From assembly GCA_022843925.1 (NCBI GenBank), contig JALHMS010000013.1, forward strand, positions 7,285 to 71,284: a DNA stretch of 64,000 nt. Direction: 5' to 3'. Under the pieces are notes generated by a model. The model was given only the letters and a program-made list of their open reading frames with translations, made no database searches and was not told the origin of the DNA. The stretch is from Burkholderiales bacterium (lineage in GTDB: Bacteria > Pseudomonadota > Gammaproteobacteria > Burkholderiales > Ga0077523). Shown piece by piece: positions 1 through 11,946 of this stretch; within the stretch, counting starts at the first letter, position 1; each line of letters starts with the position of its first letter. The position numbers were made by a program, and so were the translations under genes.

Positions 1-300
1 GAGCTATGGCTCGACCCACGAAGACCAGCGTGCTGGAGGCAGTGTCGGTGAAGTAGACCGCGTGGGTCGGGCTTCGCCCGACGCCGATGGTCGCTTGATT
101 ACCGTGGTGACCCTGGTCGCCGCCGCGTCGAGCTATGGCTCGACCCACGAAGACCAGCGTGCTGGAGGCAGTGTCGGTGAAGTAGACCGCGTGGGTCGGG
201 CTTCGCCCGACGCCGATGGTCGCTTGATTACCGTGGTGACCCTGGTCGACGTCGAGTCGAGCTATGGCTCGACCCACGCCCGACCCCGCACCACGGCCCT
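1..300. repeat. 129-bp palindromic tandem array A, cut by the window edge
   Basis: Units begin at 1, 130 and 259, an exact period of 129 bp; the third unit is partial. Each unit carries two hairpins. One is GTCGAGC/GCTCGAC around a 4-nt loop. The other is GTCGGGC/GCCCGAC around a 3-nt loop, and it is flanked by GTGG-type ends. Read on the minus strand, the order is GTGGGTCGAGC hairpin, spacer, GTCGGGC hairpin, CCCAC, the same as the array at 44505-45625. The array lies directly downstream of the mutS stop. The short open frames through it are repeat artefacts. It resembles REP/BIME-type extragenic palindromes; the number of copies to the left is unknown. Confidence 0.9.
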
Positions 301-2864
301 CACTCCACCTTGAGCATCTTCTGCAACTCGTACAACAAATCCAACGCCCCGCGCGGACTCAGCGTGTCCGGGTCGATCGCCGCCAGGCGTTCCTCGACGG
401 CGGACATCGGCGGCGTGATCGGCTCCGCAGGCAGCGCGGGTGCGCCGCTGAAGAGATCCGCCTGCGGCGTCGAGGCGGTTTCGAGATCTCCGAGCTTCCG
501 CCGCGCCGCGCGGATCACGCTTCCGGGAACCCCCGCCAGCTGCGCCACCTGAAGGCCATAGCTTCGAGACGCCGGCCCTTCCTCCACGGCGTGGAGGAAC
601 ACGATCCGGTCCTTGTGTTCGATGGCATCCAGATGCACGTTCGCCACCTCGCGGAACTCCTCGCCCAGGCGAGTCAGTTCGAAGTAGTGCGTGGCGAACA
701 GCGTCGCGCAGCGGTTGCGTTCGACGAGATGCCGCGCGATGGCCCAGGCGAGCGAGAGCCCGTCGAAGGTCGACGTGCCGCGGCCTATCTCGTCCATGAG
801 GACGAGCGAGCGCGAGGTCGCGTTGTGCAGGATGTTCGCGGCTTCGGTCATCTCGACCATGAACGTCGAGCGTCCGCCCGCGAGGTCGTCGGCCGCGCCG
901 ATGCGTGTGAAGATGCGGTCGAGCGGACCCACGCGGGCGTGCTTCGCGGGGACGAACGCACCGCAGTTCGCGAGCAGGGCGATGAGCGCCACCTGCCGCA
1001 TGTAGGTCGACTTGCCGCCCATGTTCGGACCGGTGATCAGCAGCATCCGCCGGGTCGGGGACAGCACTGCGTCGTTCGCGACGAAGCGGTCCACCTGACC
1101 TTCGACGACGGGGTGCCGGCCGGCCTCGATGTGCAGCACCTCGTCGTCGACGAGTTCCGGCGCGACGAGGTCCAGGGCGTCGGCGCGTTCGGCGAGTGCG
1201 GCGAGGACATCCAGCTCCGCCAGGGCGATTGCCGTGGCCTGCAGTGAGCCGATGTGCGGCAGGAGCGCGTCGAGCAGGCCTTCGTAGAGCAGCTTCTCGC
1301 GGGCGAGCGCGCGGTCCTGCGCGGACAGCGCCTTGTCCTCGAACGCCTTCAGTTCCGGCGTGATGTAGCGCTCGGCGTTCTTCAGCGTCTGCCGGCGGCG
1401 GTAGTCGTCGGGGATGCGGTCGACGTGCGCGTGCGTGACTTCGATGTAGAACCCGTGCACGCGGTTGTATTCGACCTTGAGGCTGGCGATGCCGGTGCGG
1501 GTGCGCTCGCGCTGTTCGAGGTCGAGCAGATAGCCTGCGGCGTTGGTCTGGAGGCCGCGGAGTTCGTCGAGATCGGCGTCGTAGCCGTCGGCGATCACGC
1601 CGCCTTCGCGGATCACGGCCGCGGGCGTCTCGTGGAGCGCGCGGACGAGGAGTGCGGTGATCGCCGGGTCCGCCTGCAGTGTTGCGCGTAGTGCATCGAT
1701 GCGGGGACTGTCGATGGTCGACACCGCGGCCTGTACCGCTGGAAGCGATCGCAGGGTGTCGCGCAGGCCGGAGAGATCGCGCGGACGCGCGGAGCGCAGC
1801 GCGATGCGCGAGACGATGCGTTCGATGTCCGAGATCTCGCCCAGCAGTGCCCGCAGGGCGTCGGCGCGGCCCTGTCGCAGTCGATCGATGGCATCGAGCC
1901 GCGCGCGGAGCGGCGCGCGGTCGCGAAGCGGATGGTGCAGCCAGTGGCGCAGCAGGCGGCTGCCCATGGAGGACGCACAAGTGTCGAGCGTCGAGAGCAG
2001 CGTCGGGGAGGCTTCGCCGCGGAGTGTCTCGCTGATCTCGAGGTTGCGGCGCGTGACGGCATCGAGTACGACGAAGGTTTCTGGATGCTCGACGACGAGC
2101 GCCGTCACGTGGCGTATGGCCGTGCCCTGTGTCGCCTGCGCGTACTGCAGCAGGGCGCCCGCGGCGCCGATCGCGAGTTCCACGGTGTCGGCGCCGAAGC
2201 CGGTGAGGTCTCGCGTGCCGAAGTGCTCCGACAGCATCCGCGTTGCCGATTCGACGTCGAAGTGCCAGTCGGGCAGGCGGCGCGTCGCGATCCCGGCCTG
2301 CTCGAGCGCGGCGATCGATGCGGTGTCCGGGACGAGGATCTCCGCGGGGCCGAGACGGGCCAGCTCGGAGGGCAGGGCGGCCAGCGTGGTGTCCATCGCC
2401 TTCAGGCTGCCCGAGGCGAGCGACAGCCACGCCAGCCCGGCGCGCCCTTTCACCGGGACGACGGCGAGCAGGACGTTGTCGCGCCGATCGTCGAGCAGGG
2501 CGGCGTCGGTGAGCGTCCCCGGCGTCACGACCCGCGCGACCTTGCGCTCGACCGGACCCTTCGAGGTCGCCGGGTCCCCGATCTGCTCGCAGATGGCGAC
2601 CGACTCCCCCATCTTCACAAGGCGCGCCAGGTACTGCTCGACCGAGTGGAACGGGACGCCCGCCATCTTGATGGGCTCGCCGGCCGTGCTGCCGCGCTTC
2701 GTGAGCGTGATGTCGAGCAGGCGTGCGGCCCGCTCGGCGTCCTCGAAGAAGAGTTCGTAGAAGTCGCCCATCCGATAGAAGAGCAGCTTGTCCGGATGCT
2801 GGGACTTGATCCGCAAGTATTGCTGCATCACGGGCGTGTGCTGGGCGGGGCTGGCGGTGCTCAT
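300..2864 (-). CDS. mutS: DNA mismatch repair protein MutS
   Basis: MutS binds mismatches and small loops in newly replicated DNA and recruits MutL. At 854 residues it matches the usual MutS length of about 850. The N-terminal mismatch-binding motif FYE is at residues 35-37 inside GDFYELF. The C-terminal ATPase has Walker [10 protein letters not shown] near residue 611 and Walker [14 protein letters not shown] further on. The open frame continues about 1.2 kb upstream, but homology begins at [16 protein letters not shown], so the ATG at 2864 is chosen. No strong Shine-Dalgarno is visible before it. The gene is transcribed toward palindromic array A, which starts right after its stop codon. 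Confidence 0.97.
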   Translation of the reverse strand: MSTASPAQHTPVMQQYLRIKSQHPDKLLFYRMGDFYELFFEDAERAARLLDITLTKRGSTAGEPIKMAGVPFHSVEQYLARLVKMGESVAICEQIGDPATSKGPVERKVARVVTPGTLTDAALLDDRRDNVLLAVVPVKGRAGLAWLSLASGSLKAMDTTLAALPSELARLGPAEILVPDTASIAALEQAGIATRRLPDWHFDVESATRMLSEHFGTRDLTGFGADTVELAIGAAGALLQYAQATQGTAIRHVTALVVEHPETFVVLDAVTRRNLEISETLRGEASPTLLSTLDTCASSMGSRLLRHWLHHPLRDRAPLRARLDAIDRLRQGRADALRALLGEISDIERIVSRIALRSARPRDLSGLRDTLRSLPAVQAAVSTIDSPRIDALRATLQADPAITALLVRALHETPAAVIREGGVIADGYDADLDELRGLQTNAAGYLLDLEQRERTRTGIASLKVEYNRVHGFYIEVTHAHVDRIPDDYRRRQTLKNAERYITPELKAFEDKALSAQDRALAREKLLYEGLLDALLPHIGSLQATAIALAELDVLAALAERADALDLVAPELVDDEVLHIEAGRHPVVEGQVDRFVANDAVLSPTRRMLLITGPNMGGKSTYMRQVALIALLANCGAFVPAKHARVGPLDRIFTRIGAADDLAGGRSTFMVEMTEAANILHNATSRSLVLMDEIGRGTSTFDGLSLAWAIARHLVERNRCATLFATHYFELTRLGEEFREVANVHLDAIEHKDRIVFLHAVEEGPASRSYGLQVAQLAGVPGSVIRAARRKLGDLETASTPQADLFSGAPALPAEPITPPMSAVEERLAAIDPDTLSPRGALDLLYELQKMLKVE

Positions 2865-3228
2865 CGGGTCGAGGGGAGTGCAGGGGCGCCGCGGGGAGCG
2901 GCGAGCGGGCGCGTATCGTAGTCGACGGCGGCCGGGGCCGCGAGCGCGAGGCGCCCGACGCCCTGGGTGACGCGCCAAGGCGGACCCCGCGACGCGACCC
3001 AGCGTGGCCTGGCGGCACGTGCCGGGGCGGTTGCTCAAGTTGGCGGTCCCCCCGTCGTTACGCCCTGACCACGGGGCCGATATTCGAGGCCCCCGATGAA
3101 TCCTCGGGGCAATGCCGCGCCGGGACGGACGACGAGACAGCCATGACCACTGCCGCACGCTGCATGCACGACTCTCAGCAGTTCCTCCCCCGGGATTCGT
3201 TTGCGCGGTCGGTGCGTCGGGAGGCGGC
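2865..3228. other. Intergenic region between mutS and the CheC gene
   Basis: This 364-bp stretch separates the divergent mutS and CheC genes and must hold both promoters. I could not find a convincing sigma-70 pair. A GCCGATAT at 3076-3083 resembles a sigma-28 -10 element, but no matching -35 lies upstream. A 29-codon open frame at 3143-3232 overlaps the start of the CheC gene and is listed separately. Confidence 0.5.
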
Positions 3229-3232
3229 ATGA
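3143..3232 (+). CDS. Possible 29-residue leader peptide overlapping the CheC gene
   Basis: A short ATG frame runs from 3143 to a TGA at 3230-3232, which overlaps the CheC ATG at 3229 in an ATGA arrangement. Such overlaps often couple translation. The peptide has no recognisable domain and its upstream Shine-Dalgarno (GACGAGACAG) is weak. It may be a coupled leader, the remnant of a lost upstream gene, or chance. Confidence 0.25.
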   Translation: MTTAARCMHDSQQFLPRDSFARSVRREAA

Positions 3233-3849
3233 GTGCCATGTCGACGGAGGCGGATCGCGATCTCCTCGGACGATTGCTCGGCCGGGCGGCGAACCGCGCA
3301 GCCGAGGTGCTGAGCGACACGTTGGGGAGCCCCTTCGTCACAGCAATTCCGGAGCTGCGCTGGCTCACGCTGGATCGATGCCGCGACGAGTGGACCGACA
3401 GGGCCGTGGGTCCAGTGGTCGGCATCTCCGAAGCCTTCGCAGGGCCGATCTCCGGGGCTGCGACACTCCTGTTCTCCGAGGCGAGCGGACTCGCGCTCGC
3501 CCACGCCATCCTGCCCGACGGCGCCGCCCGCGACGGTGCGTCCGAGGCCGTCGAAGAGGTCCTCACCGAGGTCGGAAACGTCTGGCTGAACGCCTGCATC
3601 TCGGCCCTCGCGGAGTCCGTCGGCGGCGATTTCGCGGGCGAGTTGCCCGTGTTCTCCCGCGGGGATCCGCTCGAGCTGTTGAGCCATGACGTTCGGCGGC
3701 GCCGGGGCGACGATGTCGTCCTCCTGGCGGGCACTCGCGTCTCCCTGCGGGGCCGGGCGTTCTCCGGCAGCATGGCGCTGGTGATCGACGACCAAGGCCT
3801 CGCGGATCTGTTGCGGGCGCTCCCGACACAGCGTCTTTCGGCGGCCTGA
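3229..3849 (+). CDS. CheC/CheX-type chemotaxis phosphatase-like protein
   Basis: CheC-family proteins dephosphorylate CheY-P or sense response-regulator state. The 206-residue product contains a CheC-type helix with the E-x2-N signature (EVGN, about residues 114-117) after a [13 protein letters not shown] strand that is typical of the family. Only the second E-x2-N helix is clear, so activity cannot be assumed. The ATG at 3229 is preferred over an upstream ATG at 3112 because GGAGG lies 4 nt before it and the family homology starts just after it. The next gene, a c-di-GMP enzyme, begins 3 nt after the stop, so the two are almost certainly cotranscribed. No CheD gene is nearby. Confidence 0.8.
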   Translation: MSAMSTEADRDLLGRLLGRAANRAAEVLSDTLGSPFVTAIPELRWLTLDRCRDEWTDRAVGPVVGISEAFAGPISGAATLLFSEASGLALAHAILPDGAARDGASEAVEEVLTEVGNVWLNACISALAESVGGDFAGELPVFSRGDPLELLSHDVRRRRGDDVVLLAGTRVSLRGRAFSGSMALVIDDQGLADLLRALPTQRLSAA

Positions 3850-3852
3850 GCC

Positions 3853-5673
3853 GTGAGCATCCCCGTCACGCCAGCGACGCTGGATCCTTCGTCTTTGCTG
3901 GACGCGTGCGAGTCGGGGATGATCGTCCTCGACGGCGGCGGCCGGGTGCTCCACTGGAATGCCTGGCTGGCCCGGCGGGCCGGTGTGGAGTTCGAGCAAG
4001 CGAGCGGGCGCACCCTCCGCGAGATCTTCGGGCGTGCGCTGGACAACAGCCTCGAACATGCGGTCGCCCAGGCGCTCGATCACGGCATGAGCAGTGTGCT
4101 GTCGCCGCGCCTCCATGTGCCTCCGATGCCTCTCTATCGCGATGCGCGGGACCGCGCCGACGGACGCCGCATGCATCAGCTGACATCGGTGAAGGCCATG
4201 GGGCTCGAGCGCGCCGCACGGCAGTGCGTGGTCCAGGTGATGGACATGACGGCCTCCGTGGTGCGCGAGCGGGAACTGGTGGCGCAGGCTCAGGCCCTGC
4301 GCGAGACGACGGAGGAACTGCGCTCGGCCGAGGCGCGCGTGCGGCACCTTGCCTTCCACGATGCCCTAACCGGATTGCCCAATCGGGCGCTCTTCCATGA
4401 TCGCCTCGAGCGACAGTGCGAGCAGGCGCGGCGCCAGAAGGGGCGCTTCGCGGTGATGATCGTGGACCTCGACCGATTCAAGAGCGTGAACGACAGCCTC
4501 GGGCACACGGCGGGCGACGAACTGATCCGCACCATGGCAGAGCGCCTGCAGGGCTGCCTGCGGGGCAGCGACACGGCGGCACGGCTCGGGGGCGACGAGT
4601 TTGCGGTGCTGCAGACGGACCTCGCCGACGTGGCCGGGGCCGAGGTTCTGGCGGGCAAGATCGCGACGGCGCTGTGCGGGCCGGTCGTGCTGGCGGGTGC
4701 GACGATCCAGCCGGGCGCCAGCATCGGTGTCAGCATCTTCGGCGTCGACACCGAGGATCCGAAAGTGCTGGTGAACCATGCCGATCGCGCCATGTATCAC
4801 GCGAAACGCGAAGCGCGCGGCGGCTGGCGGTTGTACTCACCGTCTCTGGAGGCGGCACCGGCCCACCGGGAGGCGCTGGAGCGCGGACTGCGGCGGGCGC
4901 TGCGGGATCGCCACCTCGCGGTGCACTACCAACCGCAGGTGAGCCTGCGCTCCCATCGACTCCTCGCCCTCGAGGCGCTCGTGCGCTGGATGCCGCCCGA
5001 CGGCGCGGTGATCTACCCCGGTGATTTCGTCCCGATGGCCGAGGAGACCGGTCTCATCACCGAACTGGGCGACTTCGTGCTGGACGAGGTCTGCCGCGCG
5101 TGTCACGACTGGGACTCCGGCGTGCAGCGCATGCCCGGGGTTGCGGTGAACCTGTCGCCGAAACAGTTCCGCGACCCCCATCTCGTCGACAAGCTCCTGC
5201 GCGCGCAGAAGTCGCTCGGCGGGCGGGACGGATGCCGGTTGGAGCTGGAGTTGACCGAGGGGGTGCTGGTCGAGGACGTCGACCGGGCGGCGGCCATCCT
5301 CGACGTGCTGTCCGGGCACGGGATCTCCCTGGTGATCGACGATTTCGGCGCAGGCTATTCGTCGCTCGGTTATCTGCGCCGCTTTCCGGTGCGAAAACTG
5401 AAGATCGACAAGTCGTTCATCCAGGAACTGCGGCAGGACTGCAACGATGCGGTGATCGCCAACGCGGTGATCGGACTTGGTCACAGCCTCGGGCACATCG
5501 TCATTGCAGAGGGGGTCGAGACGGCGAATCAGGCCGATCTCCTCAAGGCGCTCGGCTGCGACGGCGTCCAGGGATACTTCTTCGGGCGCCCGATGCCCAT
5601 CGGTGACGTGCGCCGCATGGCGGCCGGCGTCTCGCCACTCTTCCGCGATCCGGCAGACCGTCGATCGGCCTGA
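3853..5673 (+). CDS. PAS-GGDEF-EAL cyclic-di-GMP turnover protein
   Basis: A 606-residue dual-domain c-di-GMP protein with a GTG start 3 nt after the CheC stop. Residues 1-150 form a PAS-like sensor, followed by a short coiled segment. The GGDEF cyclase domain has an intact GGDEF near residue 246 and an RxxD inhibitory site (RGSD) five residues before it. The EAL phosphodiesterase domain has EALVRW near residue 374 and DDFGAGYSS near residue 496. Both catalytic signatures look intact, so it could make or degrade c-di-GMP. There is no transmembrane segment, so it is probably cytoplasmic. Pairing with a CheC protein suggests a link between chemotaxis signalling and c-di-GMP, which is an inference. 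Confidence 0.92.
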   Translation: MSIPVTPATLDPSSLLDACESGMIVLDGGGRVLHWNAWLARRAGVEFEQASGRTLREIFGRALDNSLEHAVAQALDHGMSSVLSPRLHVPPMPLYRDARDRADGRRMHQLTSVKAMGLERAARQCVVQVMDMTASVVRERELVAQAQALRETTEELRSAEARVRHLAFHDALTGLPNRALFHDRLERQCEQARRQKGRFAVMIVDLDRFKSVNDSLGHTAGDELIRTMAERLQGCLRGSDTAARLGGDEFAVLQTDLADVAGAEVLAGKIATALCGPVVLAGATIQPGASIGVSIFGVDTEDPKVLVNHADRAMYHAKREARGGWRLYSPSLEAAPAHREALERGLRRALRDRHLAVHYQPQVSLRSHRLLALEALVRWMPPDGAVIYPGDFVPMAEETGLITELGDFVLDEVCRACHDWDSGVQRMPGVAVNLSPKQFRDPHLVDKLLRAQKSLGGRDGCRLELELTEGVLVEDVDRAAAILDVLSGHGISLVIDDFGAGYSSLGYLRRFPVRKLKIDKSFIQELRQDCNDAVIANAVIGLGHSLGHIVIAEGVETANQADLLKALGCDGVQGYFFGRPMPIGDVRRMAAGVSPLFRDPADRRSA

Positions 5674-5693
5674 CGGATCGGGCTTCCCCTGCT

Positions 5694-6506
5694 TCAGCGC
5701 GCAGGCGCTTCTCCTCGCAGGGCCGGGGTCAGATGGCCTTCGATCAGCTGGAGCAGCTGAGAGAACATGCGCGGATTGCCCGCGATGATGTGTCCGCTCC
5801 CGAGGAAGTCCTGGTTGCCCTGCAGGTCGCCGACCAGCCCGCCGGCTTCGGTCACGAGCAGTGCGCCTGCGGCCATGTCCCAGGGGGCCAGGCCGATCTC
5901 CCAGAACCCGTCGAGCCGACCGGCCGCCACGTTGGCGAGGTCCAGCGCGGCGGAACCGGGACGACGGATCCCCGCGGTCTTCTGCATGACCTCACGCATC
6001 ATTCCCATGTAGGCGTCGGCGTGGTCGAACATTCGGAAGGGGAAACCGGTGCCGATCAGGCCGTCGATCAGTTTCTCCCGCTTGGAAACCCGCAGCCGAC
6101 GGTCGTTCAGGTAGGCGCCGGCGCCGCGGGAGGTCGTGAAGAGGTCGTTCTTGACAGGGTCGTACACGACGCCATGGGTGAGGACGCCCTTGTGGGCCAT
6201 CGCGATGGAGACGCAGTAGACCGGGAAGCCGTGCAGGAAATTGGTCGTGCCATCGAGCGGATCGATGATCCAGACGTGCTCGGAATCTCCCGAAGCGCCA
6301 CTTTCCTCGGCTAGAATCGCGTGCTCCGGGTACGCGGTCTTGAGGACCTCGATGATGGCGTCCTCGGCAGCGCGGTCCACCTCGGAGACGAGATCGTTCA
6401 GCGTCTTGTGCCGGACCGTGAGCGCGTCGAGATTGTCGGACGCGCGCATGATGATGGCGCCGGCGCGGCGTGCCGCCTTCACTGCCGTGTTGAGCATGGG
6501 GTGCAT
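5694..6506 (-). CDS. suhB: Inositol-1-monophosphatase family protein SuhB
   Basis: SuhB hydrolyses inositol monophosphates in a Mg-dependent reaction and, in enteric bacteria, also joins rRNA antitermination complexes. The 270-residue product starts [13 protein letters not shown], very like characterised SuhB. Metal-binding motifs are present: EES at 67-69, [10 protein letters not shown] at 81-90 and [15 protein letters not shown] in the C-terminal half. The gene diverges from trmJ with about 90 bp between the starts. Confidence 0.95.
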   Translation of the reverse strand: MHPMLNTAVKAARRAGAIIMRASDNLDALTVRHKTLNDLVSEVDRAAEDAIIEVLKTAYPEHAILAEESGASGDSEHVWIIDPLDGTTNFLHGFPVYCVSIAMAHKGVLTHGVVYDPVKNDLFTTSRGAGAYLNDRRLRVSKREKLIDGLIGTGFPFRMFDHADAYMGMMREVMQKTAGIRRPGSAALDLANVAAGRLDGFWEIGLAPWDMAAGALLVTEAGGLVGDLQGNQDFLGSGHIIAGNPRMFSQLLQLIEGHLTPALRGEAPAR

Positions 6507-6596
6507 GGCTTTTTGCTCGAGTGTGTCGCTCGATCTCGTTCGCGAAAACCATCGATTCTAGCCCACCACGCCGTCCCACCCACCGCCTCCCGCACT

Positions 6597-7382
6597 TTGC
6601 AGCCCGAACAACTACTCGCCCGCATCCGGGTGGTGCTGTGCCAGACCACCCATCCGGGGAACATCGGATCCACCGCCCGGGCGATGAAGACCATGGGCCT
6701 GCGTGATCTCGTTCTCGTCCGCCCGAAGCGCTTTCCCGACCCGGAAGCCGATGCGCTCTCCTCGAACGCCCTCGATGTGCTCGGAGGGGCGCGGGTGGTC
6801 GGGACGCTGGCCGAGGCGTTGGAGGGGACGGTCCTGGCGGTGGCCACCGTCAGCCACGCCTACGATCTCTCCCATGCGCTCGTCACGTGTCGGGAAGCCG
6901 CGGCCGACGCCGTGGCGACGGCCCGGTCCGGCGACGTCGCGCTGGTCTTCGGGACCGAGGCGAGTGGGCTGACTGCCGACGAGGTCCGGTTGTGCAGCGT
7001 CTCCGCGTGGATCCCCGGCAACCCCGAGTACAACTCGCTCAACCTCGCGGCGGCCGTGCAGATCTTCGCGTACGAGACCCGCCTCGTGGCGTTCGCTGAT
7101 TCCCCAGTGGCCGCGGAGGTGCCGGACCTGGCGACCCACGAAGAGATCGAGCGCCTGCATGGGCATCTGGCGGCGGTGCTGGAGGAGATCGGTTTTCTCG
7201 ATCCCGCCAACCCCAAGCGCCTGATCCCGCGGCTGCGTCGGATGGTGGCGCGGGCACGGCTCGAACGGGTCGAGGTCCAGATACTCCGGGGGCTCCTGAC
7301 GACCATCCAGGAGCGGAAACTCCTGTCTCGTCCGGCGAGTGCGAATTTGTTGCAGAAGACCGGGAACCAAATCTCCGAATAG
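6597..7382 (+). CDS. trmJ: tRNA (cytidine/uridine-2'-O)-methyltransferase TrmJ
   Basis: TrmJ is a SPOUT methyltransferase that 2'-O-methylates nucleotide 32 in the tRNA anticodon loop. Family signatures are clear: HPGNIGSTARAMKTMG near the N-terminus, LVFGTEASGL, and IPGNPEYNSLNLAAAVQI forming the knotted SAM site. The open frame extends upstream over suhB, so the real start must lie after 6506. A TTG at 6597 gives 261 residues and begins just before the conserved RIRVVLCQT. This start is uncertain because no good Shine-Dalgarno is visible. iscR follows after 90 bp, the usual trmJ-iscR neighbourhood in beta- and gammaproteobacteria. Confidence 0.9.
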   Translation: MQPEQLLARIRVVLCQTTHPGNIGSTARAMKTMGLRDLVLVRPKRFPDPEADALSSNALDVLGGARVVGTLAEALEGTVLAVATVSHAYDLSHALVTCREAAADAVATARSGDVALVFGTEASGLTADEVRLCSVSAWIPGNPEYNSLNLAAAVQIFAYETRLVAFADSPVAAEVPDLATHEEIERLHGHLAAVLEEIGFLDPANPKRLIPRLRRMVARARLERVEVQILRGLLTTIQERKLLSRPASANLLQKTGNQISE

Positions 7383-7411
7383 TTGATCGAAGCGGTCGGG
7401 AACTCTATACT
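7383..7411 (+). promoter_or_regulatory. Probable sigma-70 promoter of the iscR-suf operon
   Basis: TTGATC at 7383-7388 and TATACT at 7406-7411 are separated by exactly 17 bp. The -10 matches the consensus in 5 of 6 positions and the -35 in 4 of 6. It starts immediately after the trmJ stop codon. The IscR-type site begins within the -10, which suits autorepression. Confidence 0.65.
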
Positions 7412-7431
7412 TGACGAAAATACTCAAGATA
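7407..7431 (+). promoter_or_regulatory. Type 1 IscR-binding site
   Basis: A 25-bp imperfect palindrome with outer arms ATACTTGAC and CTCAAGATA fits the known type 1 IscR site in length and arm sequence. It overlaps the -10 element and predicted start of transcription, where bound [2Fe-2S]-IscR would block RNA polymerase. iscR starts 41 bp downstream, so negative autoregulation is expected. Confidence 0.75.
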
Positions 7432-7472
7432 AGCGGCGCCCCCTGTCCCGACGACCATTCAGAGAGGCAACC

Positions 7473-7973
7473 ATGCGACTTACGACCAAAGGGCGTTTTG
7501 CAGTGACCGCGATGATCGACCTTGCCATGCGCGACAGCGGGGGGCCGGTGACCCTGGCCGAAATCAGCCAGCGTCAGAAGATCTCGCTCTCGTACCTCGA
7601 ACAACTGTTCGGCAAGCTGCGCCGGCAGTCCCTGGTGAAGAGCACGCGAGGCCCGGGCGGCGGCTACCGTCTCGCGCGGCCGAGCAACGAGGTGTCGGTG
7701 GCCGATATCATCCTGGCGGTGGACGAGCCGATCGACGCGACGCAGTGCGGCGGCAAGGAGAACTGCGTGGACGAACAGAAATGTCTGACCCACGATCTCT
7801 GGACTGCTCTCAATGCCCACATCTTCGACTACCTCCGGGGGGTGAAGCTGTCCCGCCTCGTGGACGAGCAGGTCGAGCGTGTCGAGCGCATGCGCGCCGG
7901 TGCTCCGGCGGTGGTCGAGATGACCGACCGGAACCGCGGCGGCAAGAACGAGAGTGCCCCAGCGTCGGCCTGA
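7473..7973 (+). CDS. iscR: Fe-S cluster-responsive Rrf2 regulator IscR
   Basis: A Rrf2-family winged-helix repressor of 166 residues. The three cluster cysteines are at 92, 98 and 104 with His107, the same numbering as the [2Fe-2S] ligands of characterised IscR. The N-terminal MRLTTKGRFAVTAMIDLA and the wing STRGPGGGYRLARP are classical. The ATG at 7473 has AGAGAGG a few bases upstream; longer in-frame extensions run into the promoter. In contrast to the common iscRSUA layout, this IscR heads a SUF operon, so it probably senses Fe-S status through the SUF machinery. Confidence 0.96.
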   Translation: MRLTTKGRFAVTAMIDLAMRDSGGPVTLAEISQRQKISLSYLEQLFGKLRRQSLVKSTRGPGGGYRLARPSNEVSVADIILAVDEPIDATQCGGKENCVDEQKCLTHDLWTALNAHIFDYLRGVKLSRLVDEQVERVERMRAGAPAVVEMTDRNRGGKNESAPASA

Positions 7974-8046
7974 GATAGGGGTGGGGCGACGACGCGGTCG
8001 ATGAACAACCTGAACAACCGAGCAATCAGCAGGATGAGGTGATCTA

Positions 8047-8370
8047 GTGGCGATTCAACTGACGGAGACGGCGGCGAAGCAGATTCGCGATTCCATCGTC
8101 GCCAAGCGTGGAGGCGTTGGATTGCGCCTAGGCATCAAGAAGGTGGGTTGTTCGGGTTTCGCATACACGTTCGATGTGGCCCGGGAGGTGGCAGAGGGTG
8201 ACCACCTCTTCGAGGCGCACGATGCGAAGCTGGTCGTGGATGCGGTGGCTCTTCCCATCGTCGACGGATCTACGCTGGATTTCGTCCGCGATGGTTTCAA
8301 GCAGATCTTCCGTGTCGAGAACCCCAACGTGAAGAACCAGTGTGGCTGCGGTGAGAGCTTCAGTGTCTGA
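8047..8370 (+). CDS. sufA: A-type Fe-S carrier protein SufA/IscA
   Basis: A-type carriers accept clusters from the scaffold and pass them to target proteins. The 107-residue product has the three conserved cysteines at 35, 99 and 101 (VGCSGFAY and the C-terminal CGCGES). Translation starts at GTG 8047, with a purine-rich AGGATGAGGTGA just upstream. Position two in the operon, between iscR and sufB, favours the name sufA; sequence alone does not separate SufA from IscA. Confidence 0.9.
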   Translation: MAIQLTETAAKQIRDSIVAKRGGVGLRLGIKKVGCSGFAYTFDVAREVAEGDHLFEAHDAKLVVDAVALPIVDGSTLDFVRDGFKQIFRVENPNVKNQCGCGESFSV

Positions 8371-8415
8371 ATCTGCGTCCCGCCCAGCCCAGTCCATCAA
8401 AAAGGAACAGACCCG

Positions 8416-10622
<2,207 letters not shown>

Positions 10623-10632
10623 GCGAATCACC

Positions 10633-11946
10633 ATGGATGTCACCAAGATTTCCCGGGAGTTTCTCGACGCCTTGCTGTCCGGTGCGGCACCCGTGCCCGC
10701 GGAGGGCCTGGCGGCGCTGCGCAGCCACGCACTGGAGCGCGCGAACGCGCTCTCCGTACCGACCACACGCGATGAAGAGTGGCGTTTCACCGATCTGGCG
10801 CCGTTGTACCGGTTGGCGCTGAAGAGGCCGCTGGACGACGTGCCCATGCCCTCCGGTGAGGCCATCGCTGCGTGGATCGCGGAGGAAGTACCCACGCGTC
10901 TCGTGTTCGTGGACGGCCGATTCTCTCCCGCGCTGTCATCGGCCCTGACCGCGGGCCGGACGCCGGAACTCACGGTGACGACGTTGGCGGCGGCGATGGC
11001 CTCCGCGGATGCTGTCGTCCAGGCCCACGTGGGGAAGCTCGCCGGCGTGGACGACGACCTGTTCGCCGCGGTGAACACGGCGTGGCTGCGCGATGGTGTA
11101 TTCATCCGTGCCGGTCGAGGGGCTGCCGGTGGAACGATCCACTGCCTGTTCTTGGCTACCCAGGCAGATGTCGTGCAGCACCCCCGCGTTCTCGTCGTCG
11201 CCGAGGAAGGTGCTCAAGTGGCGCTCGTCGAGGACTATGTGTCCTTGCAGGAGGGGGCCTACTGCGTGAACGCCGTCGTTGAGATCGCCGTGGGTGCCAA
11301 CGCGCGCGTGCGTCATGTGAAGGTTCAGCGCGACAGCGCCAAGGCCTTCCATCTCGCGACCACTGCCGTGTCGGTGCAGCGGGATGGCTTCTACGGCAAT
11401 CTCGCCGTGACTTTCGGCGGCCGCATCTCGCGCAACAACATCAGCATCCGCCAGGACGGTCCCGGCACGGAGTTCGAGCTCGACGGCCTCGCCTTCATCG
11501 ACGGGCGCAGCGTCGCCGACACGCACTCGTTCGTCGATCATGCCCACCCGCACGGTCGCAGCCGTCAGTTGCACAAGTGTGTGGTGGCCGGTGGTGCGCA
11601 TGCGGTCTTCAACGGGCGGATCCTGGTGCGCGAGGGCGCCCAGAAAACCGATTCGACCCAGGAGAACCGCAGCATCCTGTTGTCGGACAAGGCGCACGTG
11701 GATACCAAGCCTCAACTCGAGATCTTCGCCGACGACGTGAAGTGCGCGCACGGCGCGACGGTCGGCCAGCTCGAGGCGGAAGAGGTCTTCTACCTGATGA
11801 CCCGTGGCCTGTCCGAAGGCACCGCCCGCAATCTGCTCACCTACGGATTCGCGGCGGATATCGTGAATCGCATTCCCATCGCATCCATCGTGAAGAGCCT
11901 CGCCGCACGGCTGCTCGAGCACACCGGTGGACAGGAGATCGCATGA
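10633..11946 (+). CDS. sufD: Fe-S assembly subunit SufD
   Basis: SufD is the SufB paralogue that pairs with it in the scaffold and is needed for iron acquisition. The 437-residue protein shares the right-handed helix core, with SFVDHAHPHGRSRQLHKCV and a C-terminal GATVGQLEAEEVFYLMTRG. An N-terminal helical region contains DEEWRFTDLAPLY, typical of SufD. It starts 10 bp after sufC and its stop overlaps the sufS ATG. Confidence 0.96.
   Translation: MDVTKISREFLDALLSGAAPVPAEGLAALRSHALERANALSVPTTRDEEWRFTDLAPLYRLALKRPLDDVPMPSGEAIAAWIAEEVPTRLVFVDGRFSPALSSALTAGRTPELTVTTLAAAMASADAVVQAHVGKLAGVDDDLFAAVNTAWLRDGVFIRAGRGAAGGTIHCLFLATQADVVQHPRVLVVAEEGAQVALVEDYVSLQEGAYCVNAVVEIAVGANARVRHVKVQRDSAKAFHLATTAVSVQRDGFYGNLAVTFGGRISRNNISIRQDGPGTEFELDGLAFIDGRSVADTHSFVDHAHPHGRSRQLHKCVVAGGAHAVFNGRILVREGAQKTDSTQENRSILLSDKAHVDTKPQLEIFADDVKCAHGATVGQLEAEEVFYLMTRGLSEGTARNLLTYGFAADIVNRIPIASIVKSLAARLLEHTGGQEIA

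Noticed and set aside
3076-3083. Sigma-28 -10 element (GCCGATAT) before the CheC gene
   Set aside because: The region 11-12 bp upstream (GTTACGCC) does not resemble a sigma-28 -35, so the match is not supported as a promoter.
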